In this document: piece by piece, positions 45,172 to 54,589 of the stretch
How positions within the stretch are numbered: the stretch's first letter is position 1
How the letters are laid out: every line of letters starts with the position of its first letter
Assembly (NCBI GenBank): GCA_047602185.1
Contig: JASGHY010000001.1
Coordinates: forward strand, 2,480,001-2,544,000
DNA length: 64,000 bases
Direction: 5' to 3'
Source: PMP191F sp047602185
Lineage (GTDB): Bacteria > Bacteroidota > Bacteroidia > Chitinophagales > Chitinophagaceae
Position numbers and translations under genes: made by a program
The notes under the pieces: model-generated
What the model was told of the DNA's origin: nothing
What the model saw: only the letters and a program-made list of their open reading frames with translations
The model's database searches: none

Positions 45172-45588
45172 ATGAAAAAGATCTTAGTGCTTTGTACCGG
45201 CAATAGCTGCCGAAGCCAGATAGCAGAAGGATACCTGCAACACTTTGCCAATGGTAAAGCAGCAGTTTACAGTGCAGGTGTAGAAACACATGGTGTAAAC
45301 CCCAGGGCAATTGAAACGATGCTGCAGGATGGTATCGATATTTCAAAACATACATCCAACAACGTAAATGAATACAGGGATATTGATTTCGATTTTGTGA
45401 TCACTGTTTGTGACAATGCCAAAGAACGCTGCCCCTTCTTTCCTTCAAAGGCAGAAAAGTTTCATCACAATTTTCCTGATCCTGCCAAAGCAACCGGCAC
45501 TGAAGCAGCAATTATGCATGAATTTGAAAATGTGCGTAACATGATAAGAGAATATTGCAGAGATTTTATCATGAAGCATATTCAGTAG
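45172..45588 (+). CDS. arsC: Arsenate reductase, thioredoxin-linked LMW-phosphatase type
   Basis: A 138-residue enzyme with the P-loop CTGNSCR (CX5R, Cys8 as nucleophile) at residues 8-14, and TVCDNAKERC with the two further redox Cys residues, in the order known for S. aureus ArsC. DPAKATGTE matches the Asp loop. It would reduce arsenate to arsenite through a disulfide cascade closed by thioredoxin. It follows arsM in the same operon. No arsenite exporter gene is seen after it. Confidence 0.9.
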   Translation: MKKILVLCTGNSCRSQIAEGYLQHFANGKAAVYSAGVETHGVNPRAIETMLQDGIDISKHTSNNVNEYRDIDFDFVITVCDNAKERCPFFPSKAEKFHHNFPDPAKATGTEAAIMHEFENVRNMIREYCRDFIMKHIQ

Positions 45589-46858
45589 GATCAAACACAG
45601 CTATTCTATTCTTTCCTTTGCCTGTCATGCTTCGTACCTCAGCATGACAGGTACATTGCTTTACACCTTCTCTTTGCGCCTTACCGTCTTTGCGCGCATA
45701 TTCATGATCGGACAATCGCAGGCGTCTTTTATCTGCTTCATAGCAGTACAAACGATGAACGTAATGCGACGCAAGGATGCTCAATGGATATACCGTTGCT
45801 GGTTACCTACTAAAAAAAATTACCTCCCGGTGGCGGCTTACGAATACCAGCCGTGTCTTTATAACATATCGTTGTTCAGAGGGTTTTGGATTTTCTTATA
45901 GCAGTCACTGTAGATTTTTGCCGGCGCTACTTTTCCTGGCGGTGCCCTGCAAAAATCTCTTTTTTTGTATATGATCTACAGAATTTCTACAAATTCGTAC
46001 TACCCAAACAGTTGAGTACAATGTTATTGAATTGTTGTGCTGACAATTATTTGAAAATGGTATAATTCTGGATTGTACTTTAGCGTGCAGAAAGCAATTT
46101 GACCTATAATAAATTAAACGTGCACTGAACTTTGAATTAAAAAATTGCTTAAATTAGGATAGACATCACCATTACTTACCAAACCAACTAATCGAAAAAG
46201 AATATCTTTACTCCTCCCTCCCACGAAAACATCTTCACGATCCACTGTCCGTAAAACCGCTATTCATACTGACCTGCCGTAAGAATAATAAAAGTTCCGC
46301 ATTGCAAACCCATGAGTTTTTCCAGACAAGTTCTTTCGACTCAAGCAACCTATTACGTACGCTGAAATAGTTGTCTTGTTTAAACATTAATTAATCATTC
46401 AACCCAAAGGACCAGGTGTTTCAACCGCTGATATAAAATACCGTAAAGTGGTATTTTATAAAAACGTGCAAAGTTTTTTATTTGTCTTTGCAACATTTTT
46501 TGCGCCTGTTGTTGTCTCTCTATTAGTAGTGTTGAAATAGAAACAGTTCTTAAAAAAAATCAACGATTGTAACCAGTCTTACTACTGATTACAAATTAAC
46601 TATACAGCTGCTTGCATGGATGGTAGACCCTTGCGGGCAGCAACTACGCCAGTTTACTGGGGTGGAATACAGCTACTATACAATTCACGGGGAAAAGTAT
46701 AGGGTGCATTAGTTTTTGTTTTCCTGCAATGCAGGTCAACTGTGTTTTTTATAGCACTTTTTTTCCGGCATGTATGCCGTGGCAGAGACGACTTACATCT
46801 GCTACAGTATATGCTTCATTGAATGTAATTCAGTACTGTAATACCAAACCCAAGCAAT
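45589..46858. other. 1.27-kb non-coding stretch with hairpins
   Basis: CCTGTCATGC/GCATGACAGG (45621-45651) is a perfect 10-bp hairpin without a T-run. TTACCGTCTTTGCGCGC lies near 45672. GATGAACGTAATGCGACGCA (45755) matches 30018. TATAAAATACC/GGTATTTTATA (46432-46460) is a perfect 11-bp stem with a 7-base loop. TGCAAAG and CTTTGCA (about 46468-46493) form another pair. No gene is supported. Confidence 0.55.
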
Positions 46859-47344
46859 ATGGCTACGCTAGAACTTACCTTGATCAAGGCTATAATAGCC
46901 CACAACACATCAGCGCTCGAAGTATTTTATTGCAAGTACAGCAGTATGCTCTATGGCTTTTTACTGGCTGCCCTCGACAATCCCACACAGGCAGAGACCG
47001 TATTGCACCAGGTATTTTCTGAACTGCCGGTAACATTAAAAAGCTACAGCCCCCAATTACTGAGCCCCTACATTTTTTTACAGCAAAAAGCACGGGAAAA
47101 AATAAGAACACTGAACCTGCAGCAGCCACAGGCGCAGGACCAACCCCTGCCTACACTGTTTGTACACAAACAGCAGTATTTTACGCTTTCCAGTGAAGAC
47201 CAGGAGCTGTTCAATCTCTGTTTTTACAAAGGATTTACCCTTACTGATATTGCACTGGCCAAAGGCTGGACACTGGAAGAAGCAAGGGTCCGATGCCGCC
47301 AGGCCCTGGTGAAATTCAATAATTATATCTCTGCAAAAAAATAA
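46859..47344 (+). CDS. ECF-like sigma-70 family protein
   Basis: A 161-residue protein with the ECF plan: region 2-like helices (ALEVFYCKYSSMLYGFLLAAL, VLHQVFSELP) and a C-terminal region 4-like HTH (ELFNLCFYKGFTLTDIALAKGWTLEEARVRCRQALVKF). The core -10 and -35 reading residues are degenerate, so it may be weakly active. No anti-sigma gene lies beside it. A long leader precedes it. It could regulate the sialic acid cluster, though that cluster has its own GntR regulator. Confidence 0.65.
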   Translation: MATLELTLIKAIIAHNTSALEVFYCKYSSMLYGFLLAALDNPTQAETVLHQVFSELPVTLKSYSPQLLSPYIFLQQKAREKIRTLNLQQPQAQDQPLPTLFVHKQQYFTLSSEDQELFNLCFYKGFTLTDIALAKGWTLEEARVRCRQALVKFNNYISAKK

Positions 47345-47379
47345 CGCAACGCGCCGGGCAGGTACATTACCCGTTTACT

Positions 47380-48768
47380 TTACCAGCTATCCGTCCGGAA
47401 CGGGAATGCAGGCAGTCCTTCCGTATTGTATAACCAACCGGGCGCATAATCTTTAAATCCATAGCGTACTGCTACCGGCACTTTTACACTATCGCTCTGC
47501 ACTACAATTCCTTTACCGGTTACATTGGCCTTTGCGGCATAGAATCTTTTATCTGCCCCGGCAATTTCAAAAGAGATGAGTTCTTTACCAAAGGCAGTAT
47601 ACCCATTCACCGCATTATCAAACGTTACTGTAACAGTATTGCTATCTACCTTCATGGATCTGTACACAGGCCCCATATAAGCAATCCCCTTTTTACCATA
47701 GGTATTGGCGAGCGCCCAGTACAATAATCTTTTACTGATCACAGTCTTATCAAACGGGTGAATGGTTTTGGCGCTGCCGGCATCTATACTGGCCACCATG
47801 CCGCTATTGGGAATCAGCGACATCGCATTATACTGCGCTTCGCGCAACAGGGGCACCAGTTCTTTACTATCCGCATACACATTGGGAGCTATCTGTACAT
47901 AATAAAAAGGCCATTCGCCACAATTCCACAATGCACGCCATTGTTTTACCATAGCCGCCATTTTTTTATCGTAGGTCAAAGGATTGATGCGGTTATTCTC
48001 TCCCTGGTACCAGAGTGCCCCTTTAATATTGAAGCCAATAATAGGGTTGATCATTGCATTGAACAACACATAAGGTTCATTCTTGGTGAGCTTTGCCGTA
48101 TCGGCAGGCATTTTAAAATCAGTAAAGCCCTGCATACCGGCAGCATCCATCCAGGCTTCAATAAAAGTGCCCCCATAGGCAGACTGAATAATACCTACAG
48201 GAACATTGAGTTTTTCCTGCAGCATACGTGCAAACTGGTAGCCCACAGCACTGAACTCTTTTATGTTAGCTGTATTGCTCTCCTCCCAGGTATTATTGAG
48301 CTTTGTAAGCGGCGTACGCGACATATTTTTCTCAATACGGAAAATGCGTACACCCGGCTTATCTGCATCCAGCAGTATATCATTGGAATTAAGAATGGGC
48401 TGATTGCTGTATCCCTTTACCGGCATTTCCATATTGGATTGCCCGCTGCAAAGCCAAACCTCTCCTATCAATATATTTTTGAGCACTTTCTTTTCTCCGT
48501 CACTAAAGGAAATTTCATAAGGGCCTCCGGCTACAGGGGTAGCTACTTTTATCCTGAATGCACCGTCGCTCTGTGCGGTAGTGGTATATGCTTTATGATT
48601 CCAAGAAGTAATGATGGTAACAGTTGCGCGTGGCCTGGCTGTGCCCCACAACAGTACCTGTGTTTGTTGTTGCAATACCATATTATCACTGATAACGGCA
48701 GGCAATTCGATGGCAGCAACAGCAACTACAGACAGGAACATGAAGAGGGTAAAAAGCAAAGATTTCAT
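47380..48768 (-). CDS. Sialate O-acetylesterase (SASA domain)
   Basis: The start at 48768 (MKSLLFTLFMFLSVVAVAAIE) gives a signal peptide; the frame opens at 48810. The 462-residue protein has the SASA signature GQSNMEMPVKG with the nucleophile Ser, then GIIQSAYGGTFIEAWM and GALWYQGENN, the order seen in SGNH/SASA sialate esterases. It would remove O-acetyl groups from sialic acid, so that the aldolases can cut it. It follows the mutarotase/symporter gene by 10 bp and is last in the operon. Confidence 0.88.
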   Translation of the reverse strand: MKSLLFTLFMFLSVVAVAAIELPAVISDNMVLQQQTQVLLWGTARPRATVTIITSWNHKAYTTTAQSDGAFRIKVATPVAGGPYEISFSDGEKKVLKNILIGEVWLCSGQSNMEMPVKGYSNQPILNSNDILLDADKPGVRIFRIEKNMSRTPLTKLNNTWEESNTANIKEFSAVGYQFARMLQEKLNVPVGIIQSAYGGTFIEAWMDAAGMQGFTDFKMPADTAKLTKNEPYVLFNAMINPIIGFNIKGALWYQGENNRINPLTYDKKMAAMVKQWRALWNCGEWPFYYVQIAPNVYADSKELVPLLREAQYNAMSLIPNSGMVASIDAGSAKTIHPFDKTVISKRLLYWALANTYGKKGIAYMGPVYRSMKVDSNTVTVTFDNAVNGYTAFGKELISFEIAGADKRFYAAKANVTGKGIVVQSDSVKVPVAVRYGFKDYAPGWLYNTEGLPAFPFRTDSW

Positions 48769-48778
48769 GGGATGATAT

Positions 48779-51352
48779 TTAGGCAATTGATTTTTTAGCA
48801 GATGGAACAAATAAGCTGGTGATATAAGCTACCAGCACACAGATAGCAATGGCAAATACAGGATACAGAAAGAAACTGACCTGGCCTGTGGCCTGTATAA
48901 AATATAAACTCACCGCACTCACTATAAAACCGGTGAGTACCCCAACACTATTGATCCGCGGGAAAAATATACCCGCCACAAACATGCCTGCCAGGCAACC
49001 ACCAAACAGGCCAATGATCTTAAGATACTGATCCCAGATGGATGCATTGCTGAGATACACCAGGTAAATAGCAATACTGCAACCCAGTAAGCCCAATACA
49101 AACGTGGTACGACGTGCAAATACAAAACGCTGGTGATCAGTACTCTCCGGCCTGGCAGATTGATAGAAATCGGTAGTTACCACAGTAGCAATAGAGTTCA
49201 TGCTGGAACTGATGGTAGACATGGTAGCGGCAAACAGACCTGCAATCACCAATCCTGACAGACCCGCAGGCAACTGTTGCGAAATAAACCAGGGAAATAT
49301 ATCATCTGTATGCCCGTGCGGATTAAGCTGCCCGGGATTATGCCTGAAATAAACCCATAATGCCGTGCCTACACTAAAAAAGATCAATGAGGCCGGTACT
49401 ACCAGGATGGCATTGGTATAAATAGATTGTCTTGCTTCTTTTTCAGTAGATGTGGTAAGATAACGCTGCACCACTACCTGGTCGCTGGAATAGGTAACCA
49501 GTTGCGTAAGAAAGCCTCCCAGGAAAACCACCCACAATACAGGTTCTGAAAAGCTCCACCCCAGTGTTGCTACGCGCAACTTATCGTTGGACAATGATTC
49601 TGTGAAGATAGTATTCCAGCCCCCATCCACTGAATGGGCAATAAACAACAGGCTGAGTAAAGCGCCGCCCAGCAATACGCCTACCTGCATTACTTCTGTC
49701 CATATTACAGCTTCAATACCGCCAGAAACACTGTAGGCTGTTGTAATTAAACTGGTACCGATGATGCAGATAAAAATATTGATACCGGTTACCGTGCTCA
49801 GCACCAATGCCGGCAGGTATATAACGATACCAAGACGACTTACCTGGAACAATACGAAGTTGATACTGCCCAGCAACTTTACTTTTTTATTGAACCTTAC
49901 CTGCAAGTATTCATATACGCTGGTGATCTTTAATTTCCGGAAATAAGGCAGGTAGAAATAAATGATGATGGGCGCCACTGCCACTATCATCATATTGCTT
50001 AAAAAATACACCCAGTTGGTAGCATAAGCTTTGGCCGGGATAGCAATAAAGGTCAGCGCACTGAGCTTGGAACCGAAGATGCTGAGTCCCGCTGCCCACC
50101 AGGGAATTTTACCGCCACCTAAAAAGAAATCACTGGTGGTATTGTTCATTTTGCGTGATACAAATACACTGATCCCGATGAGCAATACAAAGTATAAACC
50201 TACCACCGTCCAGTCGAGCCATTTAAAACTACCGGCAGGTTGCGCAGGAGTAGCTACCAATACACGCGGTGTGCGTGTGCCGGGGCGTACCTCCCCGCTC
50301 GGAAGAATTACACTGTTGTTCCATACTACCAGCGGGGTTGTAACAGGCGCCCATGTACTGCCGCCGGGATTAGCTACAGCATCTGCTTTTTTATCAGTAG
50401 CAATTTCATCTATCTGAGACCATGATTCGGTAATGGTATTGAACGCATATACTTTCTTTGAAAAGCCGGGATGTGTTTCTTTGAGAATATTATTCTGGTC
50501 AAAGTATTGGCCATTATCACCACCAAAGATCAGCAGGTGCGACTGACCGGCATTATAAGCTGGTGAGGGTGCAGCGACTACCGGCTCCGGCAGATCAGGC
50601 AAACGCACCCAACCCTTTGCAGGAATGTATTTGTAAGCATCTTTCAGAAATGCGCGTTGCGCCGTACTGTCTTTAATCGTTACATGTGTACCGCCAAACA
50701 GGTAAAAATGTCCATCCTGTGTACCTGCCACGCTCATCATGCGTGATGGACCGGGCCACGATGGCAAAGTATTCCATACTCTTTTTGCTGCAGGCAATGC
50801 CAGGTCAAGCGACCAGAAATATGATCCTGATGAATCAACCGGCGTTGCTGCACCACCTGCCACATACAACACATTGCCGATTACGGCACCACATGCATTG
50901 GCCAGTGACACCGGTAATGAAGGCAGTTGCTCTGTATTGATCTTTCCATTTACATACCGAAGTATAAAAGCATCAGCAGTATGCTTCTCTGCATTACTGC
51001 CTCCGATACAGATTACCCCATCTTTCCAGGTAACAGCTACTCCATATCCCAGTGTCTGTGGCAGATGCCCGACCAGCTTCCATTGCTGTTGCGCATTTTC
51101 CAATACGTAGATCTCATTGTACCATATCTTTCTGGCTCCTGTCCACGGTGCACCATCCGGGAAGTTGGCACCACCTGCTACCAGCAAAGCTCCGTTGGAT
51201 ACACCGGCAAAAGCACCTGCAAATCCAATATGACCGGGTACAGCAGGCAATTGACTCCAGTTAAAATAGCGGGGAGGCACGTCGCTGGCAACACTGTTGT
51301 TAATAGCAGCACTCATACAAAGAAGTAAAATAAGGAAACGATATTTTTTCAT
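48779..51352 (-). CDS. Fusion of Kelch-type sialate mutarotase (NanM-like) and SSS sodium:solute symporter
   Basis: An 857-residue protein in two parts. After a signal-like N-terminus, residues about 25-370 form a Kelch propeller of the cyclically permuted mutarotase type (FAGVSNGALLVAGGANFPDG, GAVIGNVLYVAGGA, LLIFGGDNG). From residue 380 it is an SSS symporter (YFVLLIGISVFVSRKM, SDFFLGGGKIPWWAAGLSIFGSKLSALTF) with about 13 helices. The outer domain would change sialate anomers and the inner part would take sialic acid in with sodium. Neighbours are the aldolases and esterase. Confidence 0.85.
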   Translation of the reverse strand: MKKYRFLILLLCMSAAINNSVASDVPPRYFNWSQLPAVPGHIGFAGAFAGVSNGALLVAGGANFPDGAPWTGARKIWYNEIYVLENAQQQWKLVGHLPQTLGYGVAVTWKDGVICIGGSNAEKHTADAFILRYVNGKINTEQLPSLPVSLANACGAVIGNVLYVAGGAATPVDSSGSYFWSLDLALPAAKRVWNTLPSWPGPSRMMSVAGTQDGHFYLFGGTHVTIKDSTAQRAFLKDAYKYIPAKGWVRLPDLPEPVVAAPSPAYNAGQSHLLIFGGDNGQYFDQNNILKETHPGFSKKVYAFNTITESWSQIDEIATDKKADAVANPGGSTWAPVTTPLVVWNNSVILPSGEVRPGTRTPRVLVATPAQPAGSFKWLDWTVVGLYFVLLIGISVFVSRKMNNTTSDFFLGGGKIPWWAAGLSIFGSKLSALTFIAIPAKAYATNWVYFLSNMMIVAVAPIIIYFYLPYFRKLKITSVYEYLQVRFNKKVKLLGSINFVLFQVSRLGIVIYLPALVLSTVTGINIFICIIGTSLITTAYSVSGGIEAVIWTEVMQVGVLLGGALLSLLFIAHSVDGGWNTIFTESLSNDKLRVATLGWSFSEPVLWVVFLGGFLTQLVTYSSDQVVVQRYLTTSTEKEARQSIYTNAILVVPASLIFFSVGTALWVYFRHNPGQLNPHGHTDDIFPWFISQQLPAGLSGLVIAGLFAATMSTISSSMNSIATVVTTDFYQSARPESTDHQRFVFARRTTFVLGLLGCSIAIYLVYLSNASIWDQYLKIIGLFGGCLAGMFVAGIFFPRINSVGVLTGFIVSAVSLYFIQATGQVSFFLYPVFAIAICVLVAYITSLFVPSAKKSIA

Positions 51353-51390
51353 TTACCGGCAAGTATGTTCATTGAAAATGAGATCAGGTT

Positions 51391-52347
51391 TTATAAATGT
51401 ACAGCATGGTTAGCAGCTGTTACACCGGCTGTACCAGCTTTACACTGTTCCAGTACTTTAAAAAATCCTGTAGCATCCAGCATTCCTTTTAACTTTTCTG
51501 CATCTGCATCACCCAGGCTTTGCAATGGCAACCTGCAGGCACCAAGATCATATCCCAGCATTTTCATAATGGCTCTTTGTGCAGGAATAGGAGCAAATTT
51601 CACCAGGCAACGCACCATCTCCACTGAATGTAGTTGCATAGCACGTGCCTCTTCGTGATTGTTATTGCTGTAGTATTCCATTACTTTCCGGTACAGCGGC
51701 GCAGCAAATGTATAGGTACTGCCAATGGCTCCTTTTGCACCAACAGCCAATGCACTCAGCAATAACTCATCGTACCCAAACAGGATATCGTATTTGCCTC
51801 CTTTGTAATTTAAACAGGCCTGGTACTCGTGCAAGGTAGAAGCGGTGTATTTGATGCCAGCCAGGTTAGGAATGGCCTCTTCTGCCAACTGCAAAAAATC
51901 GATCATATCAACAGCCACACTGGTAAGCACAGGCATGTGATAATAATAGAACGGCAGTGTGGGTGCAGCAGCAGCGATCTGTGCCATGCTGTCTACCAGA
52001 TTACGGGCAGAGCCGGGCTTGAAATAAAAAGCAGCTACTGATGAAATAGCATCCGCACCGATCAACGCAGCATGCTGTGCCAGCTTTCTCGATTCTGCTA
52101 TGGATGTATGACCTACATGTATAAACACCAGTAAACGTTTATTGGCTGCCTTTACATACGCCTCAGCTATCGCCATCCTTTCCTCTATTGTAAGGTTAGG
52201 CCCCTCGCCATTGGTACCGCAAACAAATACACCGGTCAGCTTATCATCTACCAGCTTGTTCACAATAGCAGGTATCGCTTCAAGGTTTACCGATCCGTCT
52301 TTTTTAAATGCAGCAAATGTGGCTGCAATCAATCCTTCTATCTTCAT
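51391..52347 (-). CDS. nanA: N-acetylneuraminate lyase (class I aldolase)
   Basis: A 318-residue TIM-barrel lyase of the DapA/NanA family. GTNGEGPNLT is the substrate-carboxylate motif, YYYHMP holds the conserved Tyr, and GIKYTAS carries the Schiff-base Lys. It would cleave Neu5Ac to ManNAc and pyruvate in the cytoplasm. The YYYHMP with this loop is the neuraminate-lyase form. A second, more distant aldolase gene lies upstream in the same operon. Confidence 0.9.
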   Translation of the reverse strand: MKIEGLIAATFAAFKKDGSVNLEAIPAIVNKLVDDKLTGVFVCGTNGEGPNLTIEERMAIAEAYVKAANKRLLVFIHVGHTSIAESRKLAQHAALIGADAISSVAAFYFKPGSARNLVDSMAQIAAAAPTLPFYYYHMPVLTSVAVDMIDFLQLAEEAIPNLAGIKYTASTLHEYQACLNYKGGKYDILFGYDELLLSALAVGAKGAIGSTYTFAAPLYRKVMEYYSNNNHEEARAMQLHSVEMVRCLVKFAPIPAQRAIMKMLGYDLGACRLPLQSLGDADAEKLKGMLDATGFFKVLEQCKAGTAGVTAANHAVHL

Positions 52348-52428
52348 TGGGTTGTTTTGTTTGTTATAAGTTCTATGTTATAAATTAACTGACTATAGTT
52401 AAGCTGCGATCAGCAGGCATCAGATCGA

Positions 52429-53586
52429 TCATTTCTTCAGCCATTTAAGATTAAATTTCTTTAGCATCAAACCATAGTTCCAGTCCTTGCCCCTGTTGGT
52501 TTCGTACAAACAATAGATCGTACCATCAGGGCCTACAGTAAGATCTGAATAGCCTGCGGCCCCGGGTTCTATTACCTTTTGTACTGTCCAGCTTTTTCCC
52601 TGGTCATAACTGAGTTTGGCAACAAGGTTCCGTCTCGGGTTCTTTGGTATATCACGGCTATCAGGATTGGTGAATACCAATACATGCTGTTTACCATCTT
52701 TCGAAACCGGTACCTTAATAATGCTGGCCATACAAACCGGGTCAAACAAAGTAGTATCATATACCGGCGCAGACCAGTTGCTGATGCCATCTGCACTGTA
52801 CAGCACAGCACGTCTGTGTACAGTAGAGCCGGTACGTACATTCAGCATTACCGTACCATCATCAAGCTGTACCGCCATGTTTTCATTAGGATTTTTAAAA
52901 TCCGCAGAGCTGTCTGCAGCGATTACACCACCCTGCCAGGTATTACCGCCATCATCACTATATACTGTAGCAATGCAGGTAGGACTATGTGTACGATGTG
53001 GTGTTAGCTTTTTTGAGTTGGCCAGCCATACCGGTACCAGCAATCTTCCATTCTGTAGCTGTATAGCATGACCGGGGCCGGTTGCCAGTACATTCCAGTT
53101 GTATTGCGTTTTAAATTTCTCAAATGCATACGTGATCTCCGTTGGCTCACTCCAGGTATTACCGTCATCCGTTGACCTGGTGTAATAAGCCGTTGCATAA
53201 TCCCGCTGGAACAGTAAATGAATAGTTCCGTTATTATCCACCACTGGTGCGGGATTGCCGGTTGGCCCTCCCTCCCTGCGTGTTCCTATTACCTGGTATG
53301 GCCCCCATGTTTTACCGCCATCCATACTCCTGCGTAATACAAGGTCCATTTCGCCCCAGTCACTGGCATTGTGGATCCGGGCCTCACAAAAGGTCAGCAA
53401 GGTTCCTTTCTTAGAGATCACCAGTGCCGGTATCCGCATGGATGCATACACCCCTTCCTGCGGTAAAAACACGATACTGCTATCCAGCGTAGCGCCTGCC
53501 GCAGTAGCCTGTTGGGTAGTTTTGCATGACAATGCACCATACACTATAAAAACGATCATCAGATAATTGCTCAGTTTTACCAGCAT
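52429..53586 (-). CDS. Sialidase (BNR), second copy
   Basis: A 385-residue lipoprotein (Cys21 after YGALS). It has MRIPAL (the FRIP arginine motif) near residue 50, then four or five Asp boxes (SMDGGKTWG, STDDGNTWS, SDDGGNTWQ, SYDQGKSWT) of the six-bladed sialidase fold. It would release terminal sialic acid from glycans at the cell surface. Its upstream gene is an aldolase and its downstream gene is nanA. The order differs from the first sialidase in the operon, so the two may differ in linkage preference. Confidence 0.88.
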   Translation of the reverse strand: MLVKLSNYLMIVFIVYGALSCKTTQQATAAGATLDSSIVFLPQEGVYASMRIPALVISKKGTLLTFCEARIHNASDWGEMDLVLRRSMDGGKTWGPYQVIGTRREGGPTGNPAPVVDNNGTIHLLFQRDYATAYYTRSTDDGNTWSEPTEITYAFEKFKTQYNWNVLATGPGHAIQLQNGRLLVPVWLANSKKLTPHRTHSPTCIATVYSDDGGNTWQGGVIAADSSADFKNPNENMAVQLDDGTVMLNVRTGSTVHRRAVLYSADGISNWSAPVYDTTLFDPVCMASIIKVPVSKDGKQHVLVFTNPDSRDIPKNPRRNLVAKLSYDQGKSWTVQKVIEPGAAGYSDLTVGPDGTIYCLYETNRGKDWNYGLMLKKFNLKWLKK

Positions 53587-53594
53587 ATATATTC

Positions 53595-54539
53595 TTATAA
53601 ATTGTTTTCCTGTTCCATAAAAAATTCAGGGATTATCTTCTTCCCGATCTTCCTGATAGCAGGTAGATCATCTGCACTCACCGACCTGTAAGGCCATCGC
53701 AACCGTGGACTTATTCTTGCCCAGCCTCCCACGGCAGCCATCAGTTTATCAACAGCCTGGTTGGCATATCCCTGTTGCGTTATGTAAGGTACAATACAAG
53801 TGTTCATAAACTGCTGGATGCGTCGCTGCAACTCCAGCGCCTGTTCCATATCAGTCCCCATCATATTATACCACCGCTGTGCTGCCAGCGGATGAATACA
53901 GGCTACATTGGAATAAGCACCATGTGCACCGTACAGTACGCCTGTTGCCAGGTGATGCCCGGGTATAAATACCGACATACCAGTAAAGAGTTGCTGCATC
54001 TCAGTGTACCACTGCGTATCTCCACCAGCCACTTTACAACCTACCAGTGGAACAGACTGAGTGATCTCACAGAGATCAGCAGGCAGTAATTTCTTTTTGG
54101 CATGTGACGGATTGTATAACACCAGCCCGATATTACCCGCAGCCTGTTGCATTCCCTGTAAATAATCAATGATCTCTTCCATCACCGGCGGAAACCAATC
54201 CGGCAATATCACCTGTACTGCAGAAGGCTTCAGCGAAACAGTTCTGCGCAATCTTTCCAATGCTATTACAGGACTCATGTGATTGCACCCTACCTGGAAA
54301 GACATACCGGCTGCATTACATTTTTCGGCCAGCAACAAATTGATCTTATCAAATTCATCTTCGGTCTGGTTATAAAACTCTCCTGCTGTTCCATTGGAAT
54401 AAATGCCATTCACCTTATATGCAATCAAAATATCAATTTCTTCAGCAAGGGCCACATAGTCGATACTTTCATCATTGTTGATGGGTAATAACAATGTGGC
54501 CCAGTTTCCATAGATCTCTTTGTAACTCAACGGTTTCAT
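53595..54539 (-). CDS. DapA/NanA-family aldolase, second copy
   Basis: A 314-residue DHDPS-family protein. Motifs: SNGTAGEFYNQTEDEF (the GTxGE loop), LVLYNPSHAKK (conserved Tyr) and VGCKVAGGDTQWY with the Schiff-base Lys. It is divergent from the nanA at 51391 and lacks its YYYHMP form. It may cut a different sialic acid variant or another 2-keto sugar acid. It lies between the two sialidase genes. Confidence 0.82.
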   Translation of the reverse strand: MKPLSYKEIYGNWATLLLPINNDESIDYVALAEEIDILIAYKVNGIYSNGTAGEFYNQTEDEFDKINLLLAEKCNAAGMSFQVGCNHMSPVIALERLRRTVSLKPSAVQVILPDWFPPVMEEIIDYLQGMQQAAGNIGLVLYNPSHAKKKLLPADLCEITQSVPLVGCKVAGGDTQWYTEMQQLFTGMSVFIPGHHLATGVLYGAHGAYSNVACIHPLAAQRWYNMMGTDMEQALELQRRIQQFMNTCIVPYITQQGYANQAVDKLMAAVGGWARISPRLRWPYRSVSADDLPAIRKIGKKIIPEFFMEQENNL

Positions 54540-54589
54540 GTGTATATAAAAGTCTTAACCATCCTGTTATGCGCGTTCTGCATTCCGCG

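Noticed and set aside
45621..45651. Terminator after arsC
   Set aside because: A perfect 10-bp hairpin is present but no T-run follows it, so it was kept only as a hairpin in the gap.
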